The notes: generated by a model not told the origin, from the letters alone. A stretch of DNA of 64,000 nucleotides from Pseudonocardia broussonetiae (GCF_013155125.1 NZ_CP053564.1:4285501-4349500), one strand, 5' to 3'. Positions 26,268 to 35,183 are shown, counted from the stretch's first letter. Numbers and translations are program-made.

Positions 26268-26705
26268 GGGCTCTCCTTCATCTGTTGGTCTTCGTTGACA
26301 CAAGAGATGGCGCCGTCGATCCCTGACGGCGGCGTCAGATGCCGAAGGCACCCGCGGCTGGTCCTCGGAAGGCGTGCGGAAGGGCAGCACCCGTTGCGCG
26401 GCGACCGGCGCTGCTGAGAGCTCCAGTTCTGCGGGAGGTGGTGGCTGACCGTCTCGTGTTCGCCATACTGCTGCGACCTCCAGCCGGAGCCCAACCTCGC
26501 CGTGGCACGTCGGTTCGATTCTGCACGGGCGTCGCCTGCGATTCAATGCCTCCACGACGGGCCGATCGTCGCGCCGGACGTCAGCGCACCTCTTCCGCGC
26601 CCTCGACGTTGCTCGGCCGGGGCCGGTGCGCTCGGTGGTCGCGGCGTTCACACCGAAGAGGTTCCTGGTTCGGCGCCGGGACGCGCGCGGTGCGAGGCTG
26701 CGGCG
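26268..26705. other. 438-bp divergent intergenic region
   Basis: No supported gene is seen. Close to the monooxygenase start lies the palindrome CTGACG-gcgg-CGTCAG (26323-26338), about 60 bp upstream of its ATG and a reasonable operator position. The rest is mixed sequence with only low-complexity short frames. It presumably holds promoters for the monooxygenase and the HAD gene. No regulator gene is adjacent. Confidence 0.45.
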
Positions 26706-27377
26706 GTGACCCCTCCACCGGTGATCGTCTTCGACGTCAACGAGACCCTGTCCGACATGGCGCCGCTGGCTCGACGCTTCACCGACCTGGGCGCGCCGGC
26801 GCACCTCGCCCCGCTGTGGTTCGCCTCGGTGCTGCGCGACGCGTTCGCCCTCACCGCGGCGGGTGCCTCCGAGAGGTTCGCGGTGATCGCCGACGCACAG
26901 GTGCGGACGGTGCTGCACGACGTCGCGGTCGACCGGGACCCCGATGCGGCGGTCGCGCACGTGCTGGAGGGCTTCGCGGCGCTCGACGTGCACGCCGACG
27001 TGGTCGACGGGGTGCGCGCTCTGCGCGCCGCCGGGTTCAGGCTCGCGACGCTGTCGAACGGTGCGACGGAGGTCGCCGAGACGCTGCTGTCGCGGGCCGG
27101 CATCCGCGAGCACTTCGACCGGGTGCTGTCGGTCGAGGACGCCGGGGTCTGGAAGCCGGCGCCCGGGTCCTACGCCTACGCCGCGCGCGAGCTGGGCGTC
27201 GATCGGTCCGAGCTGGTGCTGGTGGCCGTGCACCCGTGGGACGTCGACGGTGCCGCCCGCGCCGGATGCGGCTCCGCCTACCTGGACCGCACCGCCCGGC
27301 CGTATCCCGCCCACCTGAGGAGGCCCGACCACGTCGTGACCTCGGTCGGGGCGCTCGCCGGTGCCCTCGCGGACTGA
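26706..27377 (+). CDS. Haloacid dehalogenase type II-like HAD protein
   Basis: A 223-residue HAD protein. The motif I is VIVFDVNETLSDM, where the Asp-Val-Asn-Glu-Thr form is characteristic of L-2-haloacid dehalogenases rather than phosphatases (the second Asp is Asn). LATLSNGATEVAE is motif II; WKPAPGSYAYAARELGV carries the motif III Lys. GTG 26706 begins directly at the conserved N-terminus. It could dehalogenate 2-haloacids or act on another substrate. One odd point is VAVHPWDVDGAARAG, where family members often have AxHxWD, consistent with the group. Confidence 0.87.
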   Translation: MTPPPVIVFDVNETLSDMAPLARRFTDLGAPAHLAPLWFASVLRDAFALTAAGASERFAVIADAQVRTVLHDVAVDRDPDAAVAHVLEGFAALDVHADVVDGVRALRAAGFRLATLSNGATEVAETLLSRAGIREHFDRVLSVEDAGVWKPAPGSYAYAARELGVDRSELVLVAVHPWDVDGAARAGCGSAYLDRTARPYPAHLRRPDHVVTSVGALAGALAD

Positions 27378-27532
27378 CGGCCCGGTCACCTTCCGCGTGC
27401 GGGGCAGGTCGTCGTCGAGGTCACCGGTTCACGGCGTCTTCGGAGTCGATCCGGGTCTTCTGGCCGTCGGCCGGGGGGAACCGGCGGCCGCCCGGCGGCG
27501 GGGGCCGACGCGGTCAGGCCCCCGCCGTCCGA

Positions 27533-27742
27533 TCAGCTCTCCGATTCGTACTTGAACGAGATCGCCAGCCGAACCCGGTAGCTGGTGACGCTGCCGTTCT
27601 CGATCGTCACGTCCTGCCGGACGACCTCGGCCACGCGGATCTCACGCACGGTCGCGGCCGCGGTCTCGACAGCGGTGCGCGCTGCTGCTTCCCAGGACTC
27701 GGTGCTCGTACCGATGACTTCAGTGACGCGGTAAACACTCAT
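27533..27742 (-). CDS. Dodecin family flavin-storage protein
   Basis: A 69-residue dodecin: MSVYRVTEVIGTSTESW, a long helix of Ala/Glu/Thr residues, then the strand pair VRQDVTIENG and YRVRLAISFKYE. Dodecins assemble into 12-mers that bind flavins or CoA. ATG 27742 is preferred because SVYRVTE is the usual N-terminus and GGGAGG lies at the right distance; GTG 27751 is too close to it. It stands alone between oppositely oriented genes. Confidence 0.9.
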   Translation of the reverse strand: MSVYRVTEVIGTSTESWEAAARTAVETAAATVREIRVAEVVRQDVTIENGSVTSYRVRLAISFKYESES

Positions 27743-27976
27743 CTCGCTCACGCCTCCCTGTTGACCGGTCCGGCGTCCGGACCTGCGGCCACGCTAGCGG
27801 TGTCTGACGTGTTGGAGCCCGGGTGCGACGAGGCCTGCGCTCACCGGCGCTCGGCCGGGTCGTCGGCACGACCGCTGTCTGCACCAGGGCGACGAGCACC
27901 GCCACGGCACGTCAGAACTCACGGCGGGCCGTGGCCTCCGTGACTCGACCGATCGCCTGACCGCGCAGCGCAGTCG

Positions 27977-28150
27977 TCACGTGCTGTTCTTCGCTACCCC
28001 AGCATCAGGAACCAGGTCCCGCTCCAGGAGGGCGTACGCCTCCGCGAGATCACGGACTCCAGCCGGGCTGTTACCGACCGTGGGAGCCGACTTGATGATC
28101 GCCTTGAGGACGGCATCACGGGCCTGCTCGTCGAGACTCTGGTCAACCAT
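27977..28150 (-). CDS. Small hypothetical protein
   Basis: A 57-residue helical protein (MVDQSLDEQARDAVLKAIIK, PAGVRDLAEAYALLERDLV). Composition and codon use are gene-like and the sequence is not low-complexity. There is no strong ribosome-binding site at ATG 28150, and a GTG start at 28180 is possible. No family was recognised; related short proteins annotated as hypothetical are common in actinomycetes (recollection, not checked). Confidence 0.5.
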   Translation of the reverse strand: MVDQSLDEQARDAVLKAIIKSAPTVGNSPAGVRDLAEAYALLERDLVPDAGVAKNST

Positions 28151-28238
28151 GCCCGACGACGCTACAGCGGCGTCCACCACTGTGGTGTGCGACCGCCGCT
28201 CGTCCCGCAGTTCCTCGCCGCCGCGGACGATCCTCGTG

Positions 28239-28412
28239 TCAGTGCTCCGCGGTGGGGCGAGTGGCGCGGCCGAGACGCAGCGCCGAGACGAGGAAGAAGA
28301 TGCCGCCGAGGGTGGCGTAGCCGGCGATGCTCGCCAGCGAGGAAGTCGGCTGACCGGCCATCAGGAAGAACGAGGCGCCGGCGAGGACGGAGATGGCACC
28401 GCTGAAGACCAT
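28239..28412 (-). pseudogene. C-terminal remnant of an HdeD/DUF308-like membrane protein
   Basis: A short frame reading MVFSGAISVLAGASFFLMAG, QPTSSLASIAGYATLGGIFF and ending LRLGRATRPTAEH. It has two transmembrane helices in the pattern of the last third of HdeD-type proteins (acid-resistance/DUF308 family). The frame continues upstream for about 26 codons (SVVAVGRRTLGGQWP, the usual residues before such a helix pair) until TGA, with no start codon. This looks like a 5'-truncated gene. The internal ATG could still give a 57-residue product. Confidence 0.5.
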
Positions 28413-28509
28413 CGGCCACTGTCCGCCGAGCGTACGGCGGCCGACGGCGACGACCGAATGATCTCCGGCGTTGCCGGTGGCTCGTGGCTGGTGCCTCCCG
28501 TGTCAGTAG

Positions 28510-29403
28510 CTAGTCATCCCGACCGGTTGCACCCTTCTTCTGACCCTCTCGCCGGTCCACCGTGGCCCGGTCGGCGGCCAGGCTGGTGAGCAGGGCGAGA
28601 CCGTCGGCGGCGGCGGTGCCGGGTTCGGCGGTGTAGACCGAGAGGTGCTGGCCGGGCGCGCTGTCGATGGTGAGCTTCTCGAAGTGCAGCCGGATCTCGC
28701 CGACGTCGGGGTGGTGGAAGTGCTTGTCCTCCTGGATGCGTGGACCGACCTCGTAGCGGGCCCAGAGGGCGGCGAAGGCGGGGCTGCGCACGGTGAGAGC
28801 GCCGATGACCTGTTCGGTGCGCTGGTCGGGTACCGCGGTGGTGGCGCGCAGGTCGCGCACCGCGACGCTCGCGCAGCTGTCCCAGTCGGCGTAGAACTCG
28901 CGGGCGTGGGGGTCGAGGAAGATCATGCGCAGGAGGTTGTCGAAGCGGGCGAACCCGCGGTAGAGAACCTCCGCGAGGGCGTTGGCGGCGAGGACGTCCT
29001 GGCCCGGGCCGACGACGAACGCGGGCACCGTGTGCATCTGGTCGAGCAACTGCTGCAACGGTGCGGCGACCGTGGTGGTCGTCTCCGTGGCGAGGGCCGG
29101 CACGGCGGGCAGGCCGATCCGGTAGAGGTGACGGGCCGCGTCCTCGTCCAGGCGCAGCGCGCCGGCCAGGGCTCCGAGCACCTGACGTGAGGGGTGCCGT
29201 TCGCGGCCCTGCTCGAGGCGGATGTAGTAGTCGGTGCTGACGCCGGCGAGGAGGGCGACCTCCTCACGGCGCAGTCCCGGCACCCGCCGGGCGCCGTCGT
29301 CCGGGAGCCCGACGGTCGCCGGGGACACGAGGGCCCGGCGCGCGGCCAGGAACTCACCCAGTGCGGTGCCCCGGACAGCGCCCCGCTCCGCACCCCGGTT
29401 CAT
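28510..29403 (-). CDS. XRE-type HTH regulator with MmyB-like ligand domain
   Basis: A 297-residue regulator. The N-terminal XRE helix-turn-helix is at about 12-85 (VPGLRREEVALLAGVSTDYY, RLEQGRERHPS). A C-terminal MmyB-like domain follows (PAFVVGPGQDVLAANALAEV, HFHHPDVGEIRLHFEKL). This family is abundant in actinomycetes, often next to oxidoreductases or transporters it controls; a fatty-acid-like ligand was seen in MmyB. It lies 106 bp upstream of the end of, and on the same strand as, the MFS transporter, which may be its target. ATG 29403 is the only good start. Confidence 0.9.
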   Translation of the reverse strand: MNRGAERGAVRGTALGEFLAARRALVSPATVGLPDDGARRVPGLRREEVALLAGVSTDYYIRLEQGRERHPSRQVLGALAGALRLDEDAARHLYRIGLPAVPALATETTTTVAAPLQQLLDQMHTVPAFVVGPGQDVLAANALAEVLYRGFARFDNLLRMIFLDPHAREFYADWDSCASVAVRDLRATTAVPDQRTEQVIGALTVRSPAFAALWARYEVGPRIQEDKHFHHPDVGEIRLHFEKLTIDSAPGQHLSVYTAEPGTAAADGLALLTSLAADRATVDRREGQKKGATGRDD

Positions 29404-29509
29404 GCCTCGACGGTATCCCCGCCGGCCTGCCGCCGGGGAGGGTGTGCCACTCCCTGTCCGGCCGGCGGAGCCGGGTCGGGCGCGTCGAAGGAGGTGTTCA
29501 GGGTGAGCA

Positions 29510-30967
29510 TCATCGCTCGGGCACCACGGTGGCCGGCGTGCCGGCGCGCACGCTGCTGTCCACGGCGGGGACGGCCGCGACCGAACGCGCCAGCACCGCC
29601 GCGGAGAGCAGCAGCGCCGCGATGATCAGAGCCGTGGTAGTGATCGCGACGGTCTGGCCGCCCACGCCTGCGACGGCGAAGTGGATCGTCCCGATGATCG
29701 CCACCGAGAGGGCCGCGCTGATCTGGAGGGTGGCGCTGACCAGGCCGCTGGCGAGACCGGCGAAGCGGCCGGGAACGCGGGCGACCGTGAGACGGATCAG
29801 CGACGGGAAGGCCAGCCCCTGCCCGAAGCCGATGACCGCCAGCGGCACCGCGGTCCACGCCGTCTGGCCGAGGGCGACGGTCAGGGCGGCGAAGGTCACG
29901 AACCCCGCGGCTTCCAGGCCCAGGCCGAGCGGAGCGACGCCTCGGGGGAGCAGGCCGGTCAGGCGGTGGACGGTCAGTGGGCCGATGAGGAAGCCGACGC
30001 CCAGCGGGAGGATGTCCAGACCGGCCTGGAAGGGACTCCGGCCCGCCGCCTGCTGGTAGGTCGAGAAGGTGAGGAAGAACGCCGCGATCGAGTAGAACAG
30101 CAGCAGCGCCACGAGCCCGCCGCGAACCCCCGGAGCGGTGATCGAGGCCGGGGCAACCAGCGGCCTCACCCGCAGGGCGGGGGCGTCGACGGTGTCGAGC
30201 GCGAGGCGGTGCTGGCGGCGCCAGAACCCGACCAGCGTCACCGCACCGGCGACGAGGACGACCCAGCACCACCACGGCCAGCCCAGGGACTCCGCCTCCA
30301 CCAGCGGAACCACGATCCCGGCGAGGCCGACGAACAGCAGGACCGCGCCGGTGACGTCGAGCAGCTCGGTGCGTTCCGGCCGCGGCGCGCGGAGCACCAG
30401 GCTCCCCACGACCGCGATCGCCGCGAAGGGCAGGTTGATCAGGAAGATGGTGCGCCAGCCGAGGCCGAACACGTCGGCGGCGACCAGCAGCCCACCCAGG
30501 GACTGGCCGAGCACGGCGGCGAGGCCGAACACGGCGCCGTGGAAGCCGAGGGCGATGCTCTGCTGCCGTCCGGTGAGACTGGCCCGGATCAGCGCCAGCG
30601 ACTGCGGCGCCATCAACGCCGCCGTGATGCCCTGCAGGATGCGCCCCACGACGAGCACGGCGGGTGCGGGCGCGATGCCGCACAGGAGAGAGGCCAGCGC
30701 GAACCCGATCAGGCCGACGAGGAACACGCGCTGGCGACCGTGGAGGTCGCCGACCCGGCCGCCCAGGATCAGGGTGACGGCGTAGGTGGCCGCGTAGGCG
30801 GCCACGACCTGCTGGCCCAGCAGGTCCCCACCGCCGAGCTCGTCCTGGATGGACGGGATGGCGAGGTTGACGATGAAGAAGTCCAGCGGGGGCAGGAGCG
30901 TGCCCACCAGCAGGGTGGCGACCCCGAGCCACGTGCGCCGCGACGAGCCGGACTCGTCGCCGTTCAC
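29510..30967 (-). CDS. MFS transporter, DHA2-type drug exporter
   Basis: A 485-residue major-facilitator protein with about fourteen hydrophobic segments, as in the DHA2 (EmrB/QacA) group. Motifs: PPLDFFIVNLAIPSIQ in helix 1, GRVGDLHGRQRVFLVG as loop 2-3 motif A, and QGITAALMAPQSLALI in helix 4. It likely exports hydrophobic compounds by proton antiport. GTG 30967 overlaps the TGA of a 28-codon frame (GTGA). Earlier starts in the long open frame to 31795 are rejected because that part is antisense to other genes. Regulation may be by the MmyB-type protein at 28510. Confidence 0.88.
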   Translation of the reverse strand: MNGDESGSSRRTWLGVATLLVGTLLPPLDFFIVNLAIPSIQDELGGGDLLGQQVVAAYAATYAVTLILGGRVGDLHGRQRVFLVGLIGFALASLLCGIAPAPAVLVVGRILQGITAALMAPQSLALIRASLTGRQQSIALGFHGAVFGLAAVLGQSLGGLLVAADVFGLGWRTIFLINLPFAAIAVVGSLVLRAPRPERTELLDVTGAVLLFVGLAGIVVPLVEAESLGWPWWCWVVLVAGAVTLVGFWRRQHRLALDTVDAPALRVRPLVAPASITAPGVRGGLVALLLFYSIAAFFLTFSTYQQAAGRSPFQAGLDILPLGVGFLIGPLTVHRLTGLLPRGVAPLGLGLEAAGFVTFAALTVALGQTAWTAVPLAVIGFGQGLAFPSLIRLTVARVPGRFAGLASGLVSATLQISAALSVAIIGTIHFAVAGVGGQTVAITTTALIIAALLLSAAVLARSVAAVPAVDSSVRAGTPATVVPER

Positions 30968-31050
30968 GTCGCCGCCCCCACCGTTCCGACCGAGGACGTG
31001 GTCGCGTCCGGCGCGCTGCGGACCACGGTCGCGGCCACACTCGTGTTCAT
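30964..31050 (-). CDS. Possible 28-residue leader frame for the MFS gene
   Basis: ATG 31050 opens a frame MNTSVAATVVRSAPDATTSS and onward, whose TGA overlaps the transporter GTG. A GGAAG lies seven bases upstream. The overlap suggests translational coupling; the frame is short and polar and may be chance. The stretch 31051-31203 shows nothing else. Confidence 0.3.
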   Translation of the reverse strand: MNTSVAATVVRSAPDATTSSVGTVGAAT

Positions 31051-31203
31051 CGTGATGCTTCCGTCCTGGGGCGCATTCGCAGGCCGTTCCGGCCGCGAGT
31101 CGGTCGTTCTCAGCCATCAGCTCCGGGGCCAAGACTCGCAGGGTGGACCGCCGGACCGGGAGGGTGCGCTGCACCCACCCCTCCGCGATGCGCGTGCTCG
31201 TGA

Positions 31204-31509
31204 TCAGACGGTGGCGGTCGGGACCGGGGTGCTGCCGACCTCGATGTTCACGATCTCGGCGAGGGAGGCGTAGGCCATGAAGCCGGGGATGTCCTCGGCC
31301 CGGGCGTTGGCGCTCTCGGCATCGGTCTGCGTGGCGTAGACCCACACGTCGATCCACTCGTGGTCGCCGACGCGGGCGGTGAGCGGGGCGGCGACGAAGC
31401 CGGGGATCTGCTCGGCGATGGCGGCGATCGCGCCGGGCCGGTGGGCGAGGAACTCCTCCTCGCGACCGGGCTGGACGCGCAGGCGGACGAACTCGGTGAA
31501 GTGAGCCAT
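31204..31509 (-). CDS. ABM-fold (antibiotic biosynthesis monooxygenase-like) protein
   Basis: A 101-residue dimeric alpha/beta barrel-type protein: FTEFVRLRVQPGREEEFLAH, AAPLTARVGDHEWIDVWVYA, then ARAEDIPGFMAYA. ABM-fold proteins act as cofactor-free monooxygenases, heme-degrading enzymes or ligand carriers; no heme-binding signature is seen. ATG 31509 is 14 bp after the stop of the amine oxidase gene, so it is co-transcribed with it. A role in handling the oxidised amine product is inferred only from position. Confidence 0.75.
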   Translation of the reverse strand: MAHFTEFVRLRVQPGREEEFLAHRPGAIAAIAEQIPGFVAAPLTARVGDHEWIDVWVYATQTDAESANARAEDIPGFMAYASLAEIVNIEVGSTPVPTATV

Positions 31510-31523
31510 GGGACTGCCTTCTC

Positions 31524-32858
31524 TCAGGTGGTGGTGGTCGGTCGGGAGGTGAGGTGCTCGTCGACGGCGCGGGCGACGTCGAGTCCGCTCTCGATGGCGC
31601 CGTCGATGAAGCCGGCCCAGCCGCGGGCGTAGTCGGAGCCGGCGAGGAAGAAGCGGCCCTCGGGGCGGCGCAGTTCGGCGAGCGCGCCCGTGAGCTGGCC
31701 GGCGCGCTGCATGGGCCAGGTCTCGCGGGCGTAGGGGTCGGCGACCCAGTCGTGGCCGGCGACGTCGACGACCTCCAGGTCCGGGATCCAGGCACGGAGG
31801 ACGTCCTGGACGGCGCCGCGATCGGTGAAGTCGAGGGCGGTGGAGTCCCCGCCGAGGCAGACGATGAGGCTGTCGCCGTCGACGGTGTACTCGAGCTGGG
31901 CGAGCTGCAGCGGGTGGTCGGCGGGGGCGAGCGCGGCGAACGGCGTGACGGGTCCGCGGACGCGTGCCCAGACCTTCACCCCCTGCGAGGTCTGGCCCTC
32001 CTGGGCGGCGGCCTGCTTGACGTCGTGGAGGGTGGGGGTGACGGCGATCGAGTCGAGCGCGTTGAGCGGGAGGGTGACGACGACCGCCGCACCGTCGACG
32101 ACGCTGCCGTCGGCGAGGCGGACGCGGACCCCGGCGTCGTCGTGGTCGATCCCGGTGACCTCGGCGTCGAGCCGGAGGTGGGCGTCGCTGTCGTCGAGGA
32201 TGGCCTGCAGCAGGGACGCGGTGCCGTTCTTGAGCCGGTACGTGGCGCACGCTTCGAACATCAGGTTCCAGTCGCCACCGCACAGGGCGTGCCAGCGCAG
32301 CGCCTGCAGGTACCCGCCGGTGTGGGTGGGCCCGCTGAAGTTGAGGGTCCAGAAGGCGTCGAGCAGCTCGCGCTGGTCGTCGGTGAGGTCGAGCTGGGCG
32401 ATCTTGTCCGCTACGGTGAGCTTGTCGGCGGCGATCAGCTCGGCCTCCGCGGCGGTGCCGGGTTCGACCTCGTGGGGCGCGTAGGGGCGGGGGATCAGCC
32501 GCAGGCTGTCCTCGCCGAGGGCGGTCGCGCCGGGATCGAGCAGGCCGAGCAGCTCCTCGGCGCTGCCCTCGTGGCGGCGGCCGCCGGTGATCCAGTAACC
32601 CTTCTCCGGGACGGGGCTCCGGCTGAGCTCGGCTCCGTAGCGGCTGATCTCGGCCCAGACGTGGGGCTGGAACCAGTGGACCCAGGTGCCGCCGAGTTCG
32701 AGCCGGCGGCCGAGCTTCTCGGCGTAGTAGGTGCGGCCGCCGATGCGGTCGCGTGCTTCGAGGAGCACGACCTGCCGGCCGCGGCGGGTGAGCTCGCGGG
32801 CCGCGGTGACGCCGGCGAAGCCGGCGCCGACCACGATGACGGGGGAGGAGTCGCTCAT
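31524..32858 (-). CDS. Flavin-containing amine oxidase (MAO/polyamine oxidase family)
   Basis: A 444-residue FAD amine oxidase. The dinucleotide motif VVGAGFAGVTAARELTRRG is at the start, with the EARDRIGGRTYYAEK signature, then LGGTWVHWFQPHVW. The C-terminal FAD site is FFLAGSDYARGWAGFIDGA, followed by IESGLDVA. It oxidises primary amines or polyamines to aldehydes with H2O2 release. ATG 32858 is at the conserved N-terminus. It sits 39 bp downstream of the amino-acid/polyamine permease and upstream of the ABM protein, giving an uptake-plus-oxidation operon, probably controlled by the divergent TetR gene at 34581. Confidence 0.9.
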   Translation of the reverse strand: MSDSSPVIVVGAGFAGVTAARELTRRGRQVVLLEARDRIGGRTYYAEKLGRRLELGGTWVHWFQPHVWAEISRYGAELSRSPVPEKGYWITGGRRHEGSAEELLGLLDPGATALGEDSLRLIPRPYAPHEVEPGTAAEAELIAADKLTVADKIAQLDLTDDQRELLDAFWTLNFSGPTHTGGYLQALRWHALCGGDWNLMFEACATYRLKNGTASLLQAILDDSDAHLRLDAEVTGIDHDDAGVRVRLADGSVVDGAAVVVTLPLNALDSIAVTPTLHDVKQAAAQEGQTSQGVKVWARVRGPVTPFAALAPADHPLQLAQLEYTVDGDSLIVCLGGDSTALDFTDRGAVQDVLRAWIPDLEVVDVAGHDWVADPYARETWPMQRAGQLTGALAELRRPEGRFFLAGSDYARGWAGFIDGAIESGLDVARAVDEHLTSRPTTTT

Positions 32859-32897
32859 GGGATCTCCGTGGGGTGTCGGTCGTCGGGAGGCGTGGGC

Positions 32898-34346
32898 TCA
32901 GCCGGCGTTGCGGCGGGTGGCGGCGTCGAGCACGACGCCGACCACGAAGACGAGCGGGACGGTCGCCATCAGCCACAGCGCCGTGCCGGCCTCACCGCCG
33001 ATGAGGGTGGTGAAGTTGGCGACGATGAGCACCCCGGTTCCCAGGGTGAGCAGCGCGGAGACCGTGGGGGCGAGGAACGTGCGCCACAGCCCGGCGTCGG
33101 TGGCGCCCCGTCGGCGGAAGAACACCACGACCGACACCGAGGTCAGGAAGTACAGCAGCATCAGGGCGAGCACGGCGACGCCGCTGAGCCAGGAGAACAG
33201 GGTCAGGACGGGATCGAGGCCGAGGACCGCGAAGGGCACGACGAGGACCAGCGCGATCGCGGTCTGCACGGTGCCGGCGACGGCGGGGGCGCCGCGACCG
33301 TTGACCCGGGTCAGCGCCTGGGGCAGTGAACCGTGGCGGCCCAGCGAGTACAGGTAGCGGTTGATCGCGTTGTGGAAGGCGAGGATGCCGGCGAGCAGCG
33401 ACGACGCCAGCAGGAAGCCGACGACGTCGCCGGTCCAGCCGCCCAGGACGGTGCCGATGGCCCCGGTCAGGAACGAGGTCGAGTCGCCGGAGTCGAGTGC
33501 GGCGCCCGCTGCGGCCGCGGCGTCGGCGGGGCCGTAGAAGGACACCAGCATCCAGGTCACGAAGGCGAAGAAGACCGCGATCAGCGTGACCGACAGGTAG
33601 GTGGCCCTGGGGACGGTCCGCTCCGGATCCTTGGCCTCCTCGGAGTAGATCGCGGTGGACTCGAACCCGAACATCGACGCGACCGCGAACATGATCGCCA
33701 CACCGGGCGCGCCGGCGAAGACGGCGCTGGGCGCGAAGCTGGCGGCGGGGGCGAGGCCCTCCGGCCCGCCGCCCTGGAAGAGGACCCCGAGCGCGAACGC
33801 GATCAGGATCGACATCTCCAGGGCGACCAGCACGCCCAGCACGCGGGCGCCGGTGTCGATGCCCAGCGCGCCGACGACCTGGATCACGATCATCGTCACG
33901 ACCGCGCAGACCCACCACGGCACCGAGACGCCCCCGTAGGTGCCGACCAGGCTGCTGACCACGGCGCCGTAGAGGCCGTACATGCAGGCCTGCACGGTCG
34001 CGTAGGACCACAGCGCGGTCAACGCGGACCCGGTGCCGGTCGGGCGGCCCAGGCCGCGGCCGACGTAGGCGTAGAAGGCGCCGGCGTCGGTGACGTAGCG
34101 GCTCATCGCGATGAAGCCGACCGCGAAGATGATGATCATCAGGCCGACCAGCAGATAGGCGCCCGGTGCGCCCGCCCCGTTGCCCAGGGCGACGGTCAGC
34201 GGGGTTGCGCCGGCGATGCCGGTCAGCGGGGCCTGCGCGGACAGGACGAAGAAGAGGATCCCGAGAACGCCCACGGAGTTCGGACGGAGGCGGGACGAGC
34301 GGGCGCCGGACGCGGTGCGGGCGCCGGCGACGTCGGAAGTGGCCAT
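32898..34346 (-). CDS. APC family permease (amino acid/polyamine)
   Basis: A 482-residue amino acid-polyamine-organocation transporter with about twelve helices. Signatures are GVLGILFFVLSAQAPLTGIA at the first helix, the mid-protein FGFESTAIYSEEAKDPERTV and FHNAINRYLYSLGRHGSLP, all typical of APC permeases. ATG 34346 has GGAGCTG upstream; a longer start would add a Ser/Arg-rich tail without a site. It is the first gene of the amine operon. Its promoter (TTGACA at 34486-34491 on the minus strand, 17-bp spacer) overlaps the operator-like repeats. Confidence 0.9.
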   Translation of the reverse strand: MATSDVAGARTASGARSSRLRPNSVGVLGILFFVLSAQAPLTGIAGATPLTVALGNGAGAPGAYLLVGLMIIIFAVGFIAMSRYVTDAGAFYAYVGRGLGRPTGTGSALTALWSYATVQACMYGLYGAVVSSLVGTYGGVSVPWWVCAVVTMIVIQVVGALGIDTGARVLGVLVALEMSILIAFALGVLFQGGGPEGLAPAASFAPSAVFAGAPGVAIMFAVASMFGFESTAIYSEEAKDPERTVPRATYLSVTLIAVFFAFVTWMLVSFYGPADAAAAAGAALDSGDSTSFLTGAIGTVLGGWTGDVVGFLLASSLLAGILAFHNAINRYLYSLGRHGSLPQALTRVNGRGAPAVAGTVQTAIALVLVVPFAVLGLDPVLTLFSWLSGVAVLALMLLYFLTSVSVVVFFRRRGATDAGLWRTFLAPTVSALLTLGTGVLIVANFTTLIGGEAGTALWLMATVPLVFVVGVVLDAATRRNAG

Positions 34347-34468
34347 GGGACAGCTCCAGCTTGCGTCAGAAGTGCCTTGCGGGAAGGACTGCGCGGAGGA
34401 GTTCCTGCGCCTCGGTCGTGCCGGCGCCATCGCCGACGGCTGGAGTCGCTGTCGACGCGAGAAGAATT

Positions 34469-34513
34469 AACCAGATGGATAGACTTGTCAAGTGGTTAGT
34501 TTGACTGGTCAAG
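34469..34513. promoter_or_regulatory. AT-rich operator/promoter with direct and inverted repeats
   Basis: In the 234-bp gap between the permease and the TetR gene lie ACTTG-t-CAAGT (34483-34493), TTGAC-tg-GTCAA (34501-34512) and outer arms AACCA/TGGTT (34469-34473, 34493-34497). On the minus strand CTTGACnAGTC occurs twice, 21 bp apart (two helical turns). One copy contains a TTGACA -35 box for the permease. This is a strong candidate TetR operator. Confidence 0.65.
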
Positions 34514-34580
34514 GGAGGGAGATCGTGGATCGAGGAGGCGCAGGGCCGGTGGGCGAGGCGGATTTGGGAGGATCGATCCC

Positions 34581-35183
34581 ATGACGTCCAGTGCCTCCGG
34601 GCATCCGAGCGGTGTGGCCTACGGGGAGGGCAAGCTCGCCCTGCTGGACGCCGCCATCGCCGTCGTCGCCGACGGTGGGCTGCGGAAGCTGACCTGGCGG
34701 GCAGTGGCCCAGCGCGCAGGGGTGACGCACGGCCTGGTCGCCCACCACTTCGGCTCCCGGGACGCGTTGATCACCGCCGCGCTCGAGCTCGCCGTGCAAC
34801 GCAGCATCGACGCCAGCCGGCTGGTTCCGGGGAGCGACCGGCTCGAGGACTTCGCGGCCAACCTCGTGGACATGGCCGTGACGGACGCCGACGCCCAGGC
34901 CTTCCAGTACGAGCTGATCCTCGAAGCGCGACGCAACCCGGAGCTCCGCCCGCACGTGCGCTCACTGCTGGAGACCTACCGGCGCAACGCCCGCACGGCG
35001 CTGGTCGAGCTCGGCCTGCCGGACGACCAACCGCTCGCCGACCTCGTCTACGCAGCCCTGGACGGCCTGGTGTTCGGGGTCTACTCCGAGGACGATCCGG
35101 CGCGGGCCCACGCCGCACTCGGTCGCCTGCGAGAGCTTCTCGGGCTGCTCGCGCGGCAGGGATGGACACCTGACTCTCGTTGA
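34581..35183 (+). CDS. TetR family regulator
   Basis: A 200-residue TetR-type repressor. The HTH is at about 15-62 (LALLDAAIAVVADGGLRKLT, then HGLVAHHFGSRDALITAALE), followed by a helical ligand domain. The distinctive HGLVAHHFGSRD variant occurs in regulators of amine or amino-acid permeases. ATG 34581 is in a typical start. It is divergent from the APC permease-amine oxidase operon and separated from it by the repeat-rich operator, so it most likely represses both. The inducer would be an amine or its aldehyde (inference). Confidence 0.9.
   Translation: MTSSASGHPSGVAYGEGKLALLDAAIAVVADGGLRKLTWRAVAQRAGVTHGLVAHHFGSRDALITAALELAVQRSIDASRLVPGSDRLEDFAANLVDMAVTDADAQAFQYELILEARRNPELRPHVRSLLETYRRNARTALVELGLPDDQPLADLVYAALDGLVFGVYSEDDPARAHAALGRLRELLGLLARQGWTPDSR

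Noticed and set aside
24540..27389. 949-codon minus-strand frame read as one protein
   Set aside because: Only 24540-26267 is the monooxygenase; the upstream part is antisense to the HAD gene at 26706 and low-complexity, and AAGGAGAG sits before ATG 26267.
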